This document shows, piece after piece, positions 7,419 to 12,625 of a stretch of 12,625 nt of DNA. The stretch comes from an uncultured beta proteobacterium (GTDB lineage Bacteria > Pseudomonadota > Gammaproteobacteria > Burkholderiales > Rhodocyclaceae). Under the pieces are notes generated by a model, which saw only the letters and a program-made list of their open reading frames with translations, made no database searches and was not told where the DNA came from. The stretch spans positions 1-12,625 of the forward strand of contig CAJBIL010000286.1 in assembly GCA_903953145.1 (NCBI GenBank). Direction: 5' to 3'. The first letter of the stretch is position 1. Every line of letters starts with the position of its first letter. The position numbers and the translations under genes are program-made.

Positions 7419-8312
7419 ATGGCCACTAGCCAGCGCAGCCCGCTAAAGGGCGCTAACGAAAAACCGGTTGATCTCCAGGCCAAGCCGCAGGTTGAGCCGC
7501 CGGATCTCAAGCGTAAACTTGCCTGGCGCATGGGCTTTGCCGGGCTGATGATTGTCATGTTGCTGGGTACGCTGGCGCTGTTTGATTATCTCAGCGCACC
7601 GGATGAAACGGAGGTTTCTGCACCGCGCTTTACGCAACCGGTGCCGGTGCCGAGGAAGGAAATCACGCAGCCGGTGAAGCCTGCCGAGCCTGTGCCGCCG
7701 CCGGCGGTAGAAACCGTGATCGCTGAAGAGAAAAAAGCGGCCGAACCAGAGGTCAGCGCTGCACCCGTCGAGCCGCCACCACGCCCTGAAGTGGACTCGC
7801 AACCGGCGCTATCACGGCCGCAAACATCCGTCACGCCACGCACGCAGCCACTTAGTCGCCCGCCGTTCTCGGGGCAGCCATCGCGCCTGACCCCGCCGGC
7901 CGGGCAAGCCGTGCAACCGCGCCCGGTAAGCGAGGGCGTTGGCCGGAATGATGGAAAATTTGACGCCAGGCCAGACGGCAAAACCGATCTGAAGACCGAT
8001 GCCGGTGTTGAAGCCGGTCTGGATAAGCCCAAAGCGGTTCGCGAGCCGGTGGCTCCGGCGGGGGGTAGCACCCTCGGTGGACGGTTGTTCTCGGGTTTTG
8101 CCTTGCAGGCCGGCGTATTTTCCGATCCGCGTCTGGCTGAAGAGCTGCACGCCAAGCTGACGCTGAATGGCATTCCGTCGACGATTGAGGCGCGCGTTCA
8201 GGTTGGGCCTTTCAAAACCCGCGAGGCAGCGGATGCTGCGCGTGAAAAGATGAAAACGCTGGGAATCGATGCATTGATGCTGATGCCGCCAAAAGGCGCG
8301 GTTCGTCGTTAA
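7419..8312 (+). CDS. SPOR-domain cell-envelope protein (DedD/FtsN-like layout)
   Basis: A 297-aa bitopic inner-membrane protein. A short cytoplasmic tail with KRK before the membrane leads into a helix at about 38-57. Then comes a long Pro/Glu/Lys-rich periplasmic linker (62-215) and a C-terminal SPOR domain (about 224-292) with the two typical strands GFALQAGVF and ARVQVGPF followed by KTREAADAA. SPOR domains bind denuded glycan strands of septal peptidoglycan, so a role at the division site is likely. Which member it is (DedD-, FtsN- or RlpA-like) is unclear; the single N-terminal helix fits DedD or FtsN. The Shine-Dalgarno is poor (GAGAG at 7402-7406 is 12 bases away). Its TAA shares bases with the stop of the convergent TPR gene. 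Confidence 0.87.
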   Translation: MATSQRSPLKGANEKPVDLQAKPQVEPPDLKRKLAWRMGFAGLMIVMLLGTLALFDYLSAPDETEVSAPRFTQPVPVPRKEITQPVKPAEPVPPPAVETVIAEEKKAAEPEVSAAPVEPPPRPEVDSQPALSRPQTSVTPRTQPLSRPPFSGQPSRLTPPAGQAVQPRPVSEGVGRNDGKFDARPDGKTDLKTDAGVEAGLDKPKAVREPVAPAGGSTLGGRLFSGFALQAGVFSDPRLAEELHAKLTLNGIPSTIEARVQVGPFKTREAADAAREKMKTLGIDALMLMPPKGAVRR

Positions 8313-8650
8313 GGGGCTTGTTCGTCAGCGGCCTGTTTGCGCAGGCGCTTGGCAAATACGCTCATTTCTTTTGCTGCCTGAATGTCGCCCCTTGCGTCAG
8401 CGACGCTAATGCCTTCTTCATACGCGGCCAGCGCTTCCGCCGTTTGCCCGCTCTCTGCCAGCGATTTGCCGAGCAACTTCCACGCGGCTGAAAATTTGCT
8501 GTCGCGCGTAACCGCTTCACGAAACCGGATTGCCGCCTGCGCCGGATCGCCGGCCTTGAGATGCTCGTTACCGAGCGAGAAACGCAGCAACGCATTGTCG
8601 CGTGGGCCGTCGAGTAGTTTTTCGAGATTGGCGATGATGGTGGTGCTCAT
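8309..8650 (-). CDS. Small tetratricopeptide-repeat protein
   Basis: A 113-aa soluble protein with no signal peptide or membrane helix. It contains two TPR units, about 20-52 (ALLRFSLGNEHLKAGDPAQA) and about 54-87 (AAWKLLGKSLAESGQTAEAL), each with the Trp/Leu-Gly-Ala-Pro-type spacing of the family. A helix rich in Lys and Arg follows (93-106). Such proteins mediate protein-protein contacts; no partner is indicated. Translation starts at ATG 8650 (minus strand), with AAGGA (8657-8661) 6 bases upstream. It is divergent from ridA, with 66 bases between the start codons, and tail-to-tail with the SPOR gene, overlapping it by 4 bases. Confidence 0.85.
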   Translation of the reverse strand: MSTTIIANLEKLLDGPRDNALLRFSLGNEHLKAGDPAQAAIRFREAVTRDSKFSAAWKLLGKSLAESGQTAEALAAYEEGISVADARGDIQAAKEMSVFAKRLRKQAADEQAP

Positions 8651-8671
8651 TTAATATCCTTATTCTTAACC

Positions 8672-8700
8672 TTGTGCGCCGTGGTTAAACTGATTCTAAA
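8672..8700 (+). promoter_or_regulatory. Candidate ridA promoter
   Basis: TTGTGC (8672-8677) and TCTAAA (8695-8700) are 17 bases apart, in the 66-base gap between two divergent start codons. Three of six bases in the -35 and four of six in the -10 match the sigma70 consensus. It is weak, but placed as expected. The opposite-strand promoter for the TPR gene must also lie here, but I could not pick one. Confidence 0.35.
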
Positions 8701-8716
8701 TCCAAGAGAGTTCATT

Positions 8717-9100
8717 ATGCCCAAAACAATCATTTCAACTCCGCTCGCTCCTGCCGCCATCGGCACCTACTCGCAGGCCGTCAAGGTTGGCGATACCGTG
8801 TATCTCTCCGGCCAGATCGGGCTTGATCCGGCGACCATGCAGATGGTGGACGGTATCGACGCGCAAATCGTTCGCGTTTTTGACAATATCAAGGCAGTGG
8901 CCGAGGCTTCCGGTGGTTCGCTGGCCGATGTCGTCAAGCTCAATGTCTTTCTGACCGATCTTGGCAACTTCGCCAAGGTCAATGAAACGATGGCGCAGTA
9001 TTTCTCCGAACCTTATCCGGCGCGTGCTGCGGTTGGCGTGGCTTCGCTGCCACGCGGTGCGCTGGTTGAGGCGGATGGCGTTCTGGTGTTGCTGAAATAA
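8717..9100 (+). CDS. ridA: RidA family reactive intermediate/imine deaminase
   Basis: A 127-aa RidA (YjgF/YER057c/UK114) protein. The family hydrolyses reactive 2-aminoacrylate and related enamines/imines made by pyridoxal-phosphate enzymes to ketoacids and ammonia, as a cytoplasmic trimer. The N-terminal block (IISTPLAPAAIGTYSQAV) and SGQIGLDP are characteristic. The substrate-binding Arg103 (YPARAAV) and Glu118 (LVEADG) that define the active subgroup are both present. I start at ATG 8717, preceded by AAGAGAG (8704-8710) at 6 bases. An upstream GTG in frame (8672) lies within the likely promoter. recG begins 13 bases after the stop, a pairing seen in other proteobacteria. Confidence 0.93.
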   Translation: MPKTIISTPLAPAAIGTYSQAVKVGDTVYLSGQIGLDPATMQMVDGIDAQIVRVFDNIKAVAEASGGSLADVVKLNVFLTDLGNFAKVNETMAQYFSEPYPARAAVGVASLPRGALVEADGVLVLLK

Positions 9101-9113
9101 TGCACGCTGGCTG

Positions 9114-11156
9114 ATGTCTGCCGAAAGCGAGATCAAGGCACCGCCGGCGATTGCGGCCAAACTCGCCAAGCTTGGCCTGGCAAGGCGTGACGATCTCATC
9201 CTGCATTTGCCGCTGCGTTACGAGGATGAGACCTGCGTTACGCTGATCGACGAAGCCTTGCCCGGTGTGCCGGTGCAGGTTGAGGCCGAGGTGCTTGATG
9301 TTTCAGTGCAGTATCGCCCGCGACGCCAGCTGGTGGCGCGCGTTGCCGATGCGAGCGGTGAGTTGTCGCTACGCTTTCTCAACTTTTATGGCAGCCAGAC
9401 CAAACAGCTGGAGACTGCGCGTGACAATGCGCGCCGCCTGCGAATTTTCGGCGAGATCCGCCACGGTTTTCTCGGCGCCGAGATGGTGCATCCGCGTTAT
9501 CGCCCCGTGCTTGCCGACGAGGCGCTGGCGCAGTCGCTGACGCCGGTTTATCCGACGACGGCTGGCGTTTCGCAGAATTTTTTACGCAAGTTGATCGACA
9601 AGACGCTGGGTGAGGCCAATCTTGCCGAGTTGCTCGATGCAAACTGGTGTGCCAGCCATGCGCTGCCGGCTTTTTCGGATGCCGTTACCTTGCTGCATGC
9701 GCCACCGCCGGGCGTGCCTGAAAGCGCGCTGCAACTGCGCACGCACCCTGCCTGGCAGCGGATTAAATTTGATGAATTGCTCGCGCAGCAGCTTTCGCTT
9801 CGCCGTGCCTATAACGCGCGGCGGCAGAAGGGCGCGCCTGTGCTGAAGTCGGCCGGCCAACTGGCGCAACAGTTATTGGCGGCGCTCCCGTTTGGGTTGA
9901 CCGGCGCCCAGCAGCGCGTTGGCGCCGAGCTCGCCGCCGATCTGGCGCAGCCGTTCCCGATGCAGCGCTTGTTGCAGGGCGATGTCGGCAGCGGCAAAAC
10001 CATTGTTGCCGCGCTCGCTGCTTGCCAGGCGATTGAGGCGGGCTATCAGGCGGCCTTCATGGCGCCGACGGAAATCCTTGCCGAGCAGCATTATCTGAAG
10101 TTGCGCACGTGGCTCGCACCGCTCGGTATTGAAGTCGCCTGGCTATCGGGCAGTTTGAAAAAAGCCGCCAAACAGGCCATGCAGTTGCAGGCGGCAACCA
10201 CCGCGCAGTTGGTTGTTGGTACGCACGCGCTGATTCAGGAAGGCGTTGATTTTGCACGGCTCGGTCTGGCTATCGTCGATGAGCAGCATCGCTTTGGTGT
10301 TGCGCAGCGGCTGGCATTGCGGCGCAAGGGGGGTAATCCTCATCAGCTGATGATGTCTGCCACGCCAATCCCGCGCACCCTCGCGATGAGCTACTACGCC
10401 GATCTTGATGTGTCGGTGCTTGATGAGTTGCCGCCGGGGCGCACGCCGATCAAGACCAAGCTCGTTTCCGATGCCCGGCGCGACGAAGTGATCGCTGGCG
10501 TGCGTGGCGCCGTCGCCACCGGCCGGCAGGCCTACTGGGTCTGCCCGTTGATCGAGGAGTCCGAAAAGCTGCAACTGCAAACCGCGCTCGATACCTTCGC
10601 CACGCTGACCGAAGAGCTCGATGATCTGCGCATCGGGCTGGTGCACGGGCGCTTGAAAGCCGACGAAAAAGCGGCGGCAATGGCAGCCTTTGTGGCCGGC
10701 GAGATTGACGTGCTGGTCGCCACTACGGTCATCGAAGTCGGCGTCGATGTGCCGAACGCCAGCCTGATGGTGATCGAGCATGCCGAGCGCTTCGGGCTCT
10801 CACAGTTGCACCAGTTGCGTGGTCGCGTCGGGCGTGGCGCGCATGATTCGGTCTGCGTGCTTATTTTTCAAACGCCGTTGTCGCAAACCGCGCGCGCGCG
10901 GCTGAAGGTGATTTACGAGAATACCGATGGTTTTGAAATCGCGCGGCAGGACCTTCAGCTGCGTGGCCCGGGTGAATTTGTCGGCAGCCGCCAGTCGGGT
11001 GTGCCCTTGCTGCGCTACGCCGATCTGGAGGTCGATGCTGATCTCGTCGAGCTGGCGCGCAGGATGGCCGAACAACTCCTGCGTGACGACCCGGAACGCG
11101 CAGAACGGCATCTGGCGCGCTGGCTGGGCAGTCGGGAAGAGTTATTGAAAGCGTGA
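9114..11156 (+). CDS. recG: ATP-dependent DNA helicase RecG
   Basis: A 680-aa superfamily-2 helicase (E. coli RecG is 693 aa) that reverses stalled replication forks and migrates branched DNA and R-loops. The N-terminal wedge/OB-type domain covers about 50-150. Helicase motifs follow in order: Walker A GDVGSGKT (289-296, Lys295), motif Ia (APTEILAEQH), the DEQH box (389-392), motif III SAT (415-417) with PIPRTLA, and motif VI QLRGRVGRG (567-575). The RecG-specific TRG region (DLQLRGPGEFVGSRQSG) starts near 613. The start is ATG 9114, 13 bases after the ridA stop. It lacks a clear Shine-Dalgarno, so coupling to ridA translation is likely. All motifs look intact. Confidence 0.97.
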   Translation: MSAESEIKAPPAIAAKLAKLGLARRDDLILHLPLRYEDETCVTLIDEALPGVPVQVEAEVLDVSVQYRPRRQLVARVADASGELSLRFLNFYGSQTKQLETARDNARRLRIFGEIRHGFLGAEMVHPRYRPVLADEALAQSLTPVYPTTAGVSQNFLRKLIDKTLGEANLAELLDANWCASHALPAFSDAVTLLHAPPPGVPESALQLRTHPAWQRIKFDELLAQQLSLRRAYNARRQKGAPVLKSAGQLAQQLLAALPFGLTGAQQRVGAELAADLAQPFPMQRLLQGDVGSGKTIVAALAACQAIEAGYQAAFMAPTEILAEQHYLKLRTWLAPLGIEVAWLSGSLKKAAKQAMQLQAATTAQLVVGTHALIQEGVDFARLGLAIVDEQHRFGVAQRLALRRKGGNPHQLMMSATPIPRTLAMSYYADLDVSVLDELPPGRTPIKTKLVSDARRDEVIAGVRGAVATGRQAYWVCPLIEESEKLQLQTALDTFATLTEELDDLRIGLVHGRLKADEKAAAMAAFVAGEIDVLVATTVIEVGVDVPNASLMVIEHAERFGLSQLHQLRGRVGRGAHDSVCVLIFQTPLSQTARARLKVIYENTDGFEIARQDLQLRGPGEFVGSRQSGVPLLRYADLEVDADLVELARRMAEQLLRDDPERAERHLARWLGSREELLKA

Positions 11157-11177
11157 ACGCCTCCATTTCTTACGATG

Positions 11178-11200
11178 CCCTGCGGGGCGCACCCCAAGGG
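11178..11200 (+). other. Short hairpin downstream of recG
   Basis: CCCT (11178-11181) pairs with AGGG (11197-11200), and GGGG (11184-11187) with CCCC (11192-11195), around a CGCA loop, 21 bases after the recG stop. There is no T tract, so it is at best a weak or Rho-assisted terminator. Its CCTGCGGGGCGCA segment recurs in the adjoining palindrome. Confidence 0.45.
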
Positions 11201-11236
11201 TACTTGAGCCATAGGCCCCTTCGCCTGCGGGGCGCA
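11179..11236 (+). repeat. 13-base direct repeat CCTGCGGGGCGCA, two copies
   Basis: Identical copies lie at 11179-11191 and 11224-11236, 45 bases apart start to start. The first is in the hairpin after recG and the second is inside the left arm of the large palindrome. A diverged inverted copy is in the right arm (GTGCCTCGCAGG region, 11323-11334). Confidence 0.7.
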
Positions 11237-11356
11237 TGGAATGGTCATCTAGCAATGGTATCTCTGGAGATCGTTTGTTTACGCCATTCTTCAGAGGGTG
11301 TCGTGCTAGATGACCATTCCACGTGCCTCGCAGGCGAGGTGGCCTATGGCTCAAGT
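11202..11356. repeat. 155-base imperfect palindrome (MITE-like or dispersed repeat) between recG and ubiA
   Basis: Two 53-base arms, 11202-11254 and 11304-11356, are inverted copies of each other: 48 of 53 positions are Watson-Crick complementary. The mismatches are at 11218, 11220, 11230, 11234 and 11236. Three of them (11220, 11230, 11234) become G-U pairs in plus-strand RNA. The outer 16 bases (from ACTTGAGCCATAGGCC) and inner 18 bases (to TCATCTAGCA) are perfect. The 49-base centre (11255-11303) holds a smaller stem, CTCTG (11262-11266) with CAGAG (11292-11296). It has no convincing coding content: ORFs through it are low quality. No transposase is near, and a clean target-site duplication is not visible. 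Long near-perfect arms in a short intergenic gap suit a non-autonomous mobile element or an interspersed palindromic repeat, but one copy cannot prove it. Confidence 0.8.
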
Positions 11357-11378
11357 GCCACACAAGGAAAAGCGGAAG

Positions 11379-12302
11379 ATGATGGCCGGGGCGGATAAAA
11401 TGATGTACATGAACCTTTTTTCCGAAAAAATCCGCACACGACTCAATCTCTACGAGCGCCTCATGCGCCTGGATAAGCCGATCGGCATCCTGCTGCTGCT
11501 CTGGCCGACGCTCTGGGGCTTGTGGCTGTCTGCGCTGGGGCGCCCCAATTGGGCCGTGGTGTGGATCTTTGCGCTGGGCACGGTGCTGATGCGTTCGGCC
11601 GGTTGCGTGATCAACGACTTTGCCGACCGTGATTTTGACCGCCACGTTGCTCGCACAAAGGATCGCCCGCTGACCGCCGGCAAAGTCTCGGCGAAGGAGG
11701 CTATCCTGCTTTTTATCTCGCTTAGCGCCTGTGCCTTTTTATTGATTTTGCCATTACGTAGCGGGCTGATTCTTGGCCTCTCGGTCGCTGCGCTTTTTCT
11801 TGCCGCGAGCTATCCGTTCACCAAGCGGTTTTTTGCTGTGCCACAGGCGTATCTGGGCATTGCTTTCGGCTTTGGTATCCCGATGGCCTACGCGGCGCAG
11901 GTCGGCAGCGTGCCGTCCGAAGCGTGGTGGCTGTTGCTGGCCAATGTGTTCTGGGCGATTGCCTACGATACCGAATACGCAATGGTCGACCGCGCCGATG
12001 ATCTTAAAATCGGCATCAAAACCTCGGCGATTACCTTTGGCCGGTTTGATGTGGCCGCCGTCATGTTCTGCTACGCGGCAGCACTCGGGCTGATCGGCTG
12101 GGTGGGCTACGGTTTGCATCTGGGCGGTTTTTTTTATGCCGGGCTGCTGGTCTCGGCCGGTATTGCCGCCTATCACTACACCTTGATTCGCAGCCGCGAA
12201 CCGGCCGCCTGTTTCAAGGCGTTTTTGCATAACAACTGGATCGGTGCCAGTATTTTTGCCGGCATCGTCTTGGATTTTTTGCGTCAATCAATGCTGGGCT
12301 AA
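11379..12302 (+). CDS. ubiA: 4-hydroxybenzoate polyprenyltransferase UbiA
   Basis: An integral inner-membrane prenyltransferase (307 aa from this start) that attaches the polyprenyl tail to 4-hydroxybenzoate in ubiquinone synthesis. The first Mg-diphosphate-binding motif, NDFADRDFD, is at 79-87 (Asn79, Asp80, Asp83, Asp87), followed by RTKDRPLTAG. The second, DTEYAMVDRADD, is at 197-208. Several hydrophobic helices, including LLLLWPTLWGLWLSA and IAFGFGIPMAYAAQ, fit the usual nine-helix fold. The start is uncertain: in-frame ATGs at 11379, 11382, 11400, 11403 and 11409 are all possible. I prefer 11379 because AAGGAAA (11364-11370) precedes it. An ATG at 11310 would add residues encoded by the palindrome arm and is rejected. 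ubiD begins 4 bases after the stop. Confidence 0.93.
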   Translation: MMAGADKMMYMNLFSEKIRTRLNLYERLMRLDKPIGILLLLWPTLWGLWLSALGRPNWAVVWIFALGTVLMRSAGCVINDFADRDFDRHVARTKDRPLTAGKVSAKEAILLFISLSACAFLLILPLRSGLILGLSVAALFLAASYPFTKRFFAVPQAYLGIAFGFGIPMAYAAQVGSVPSEAWWLLLANVFWAIAYDTEYAMVDRADDLKIGIKTSAITFGRFDVAAVMFCYAAALGLIGWVGYGLHLGGFFYAGLLVSAGIAAYHYTLIRSREPAACFKAFLHNNWIGASIFAGIVLDFLRQSMLG

Positions 12303-12305
12303 ACC

Positions 12306-12625
12306 ATGAAATATCACGACCTGCGCGACTTCATCGCGCAACTGGAAAAAATCGGCGAACTCAAGCGCATCAGCGTTGAAGTCGATACCCGGCTGGAAAT
12401 GACTGAAATCTGCGACCGCGTGTTGCGGGCGGGCGGGCCGGCAATCTTGTTTGAAAACCCCAAAGGCGCATTGGGCAAATCTTCGGTGCCGGTGCTCGCC
12501 AATCTCTTCGGCACGCCGCGCCGTGTGGCGCTGGGCATGGGGCAGGATTCGGTGGAGGCGCTGCGCGAAGTCGGCAAACTGCTGGCCTACCTCAAGGAGC
12601 CGGAGCCGCCCAAAGGCCTGAAAGA
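12306..12625 (+). CDS. ubiD: 4-hydroxy-3-polyprenylbenzoate decarboxylase UbiD, N-terminal part (3' truncated)
   Basis: The frame stays open to the window edge: 106 complete codons, out of about 490 in the family. UbiD uses prenylated FMN to decarboxylate the 4-hydroxy-3-polyprenylbenzoate made by UbiA. The N-terminus MKYHDLRDFIAQLEKIGEL, then LEMTEICDRVLRAGGPA, LFENPKG and ANLFGTPRRVALGMG, is the characteristic opening of the family. The active-site Arg-Glu-Glu region is beyond the window. It starts 4 bases after the ubiA stop (TAAACCATG) without a strong Shine-Dalgarno, so translational coupling with ubiA is likely. The adjacent prenyltransferase supports a ubiquinone role over the aromatic-acid decarboxylases of the same family. 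Confidence 0.93.
   Translation, partial: MKYHDLRDFIAQLEKIGELKRISVEVDTRLEMTEICDRVLRAGGPAILFENPKGALGKSSVPVLANLFGTPRRVALGMGQDSVEALREVGKLLAYLKEPEPPKGLK

Noticed and set aside
8382..8654. 90-codon plus-strand ORF opposite the TPR gene
   Set aside because: The minus-strand frame has clear TPR repeats and a good Shine-Dalgarno; this is its shadow.
10143..10781. 212-codon minus-strand ORF inside recG
   Set aside because: Antisense to conserved helicase motifs, with no recognisable protein features.
11195..11367. CAAGG on both sides of the palindrome (11195-11199 and 11363-11367) as a target-site duplication
   Set aside because: The copies lie at unequal distances from the arm ends (2 and 6 bases) and are only 5 bases long, so chance is likely.
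11153..11398. 81-codon plus-strand ORF in the recG-ubiA gap
   Set aside because: It overlaps the recG stop and is made almost wholly from the inverted repeat arms, which give related peptides at both ends. Best read as repeat sequence, not a gene.
11142..11645. 167-codon minus-strand ORF across the palindrome and the ubiA start
   Set aside because: It overlaps conserved ubiA coding sequence in antisense, and its C-terminal part is encoded by the recG end and the repeat arms. No family features.
1..12625. A new defence, mobile or secondary-metabolite gene system
   Set aside because: All confident genes are conserved metabolic, repair or envelope families with intact motifs. I saw no toxin-antitoxin pair, nuclease, transposase, CRISPR repeats or tRNA; the only unexplained element is the palindrome.

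Overview
The window looks like a chromosomal stretch from a betaproteobacterium. The Rhodocyclales are a reasonable guess, from protein flavour and the fatty-acid and recG/ubiA neighbourhoods, but this is inference and no search was run. The DNA is GC-rich with even codon use. I see no phage genes, transposase, integrase, tRNA, rRNA or CRISPR array.

Left half (1-6660), fatty-acid import and beta-oxidation, all on the + strand. It opens inside the C-terminal part of a 3-hydroxyacyl-CoA dehydrogenase, probably the end of a bifunctional FadJ/FadB-type protein cut by the window edge. A YciA-like acyl-CoA thioesterase follows 3 bases later. Next come a FadL-family outer-membrane transporter, a strong intrinsic terminator, and a second unit with a good sigma70-type promoter overlapped by a palindromic operator. 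That unit encodes an 804-aa dehydrogenase/hydratase (FadN-like domain order, TTG start) and a FadA-type thiolase. Together the genes cover uptake, hydration, oxidation, thiolysis and thioester release; no acyl-CoA ligase or acyl-CoA dehydrogenase is in view.

Middle (6661-9113), small cell-envelope and housekeeping genes. These are a membrane-anchored DUF2802 protein and a membrane-anchored SPOR-domain protein (+), a convergent TPR protein (-) whose stop codon shares TTAA with the SPOR gene stop, and a divergent ridA (+).

Right part (9114-12625), recG, then a 222-base gap, then ubiA and the 5' end of ubiD. recG is probably co-transcribed with ridA, and ubiA with ubiD (ubiquinone biosynthesis). 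The recG-ubiA gap holds the least ordinary feature: an imperfect palindrome with two 53-base arms (48/53 complementary) around a 49-base centre. A short hairpin and a 13-base repeated motif adjoin it. It resembles a MITE-like or dispersed palindromic repeat, and it creates misleading ORFs, including a false N-terminal extension of UbiA.

I did not find a convincing new multi-gene system. The palindrome and the operator at the fadBA promoter are the observations most worth checking.
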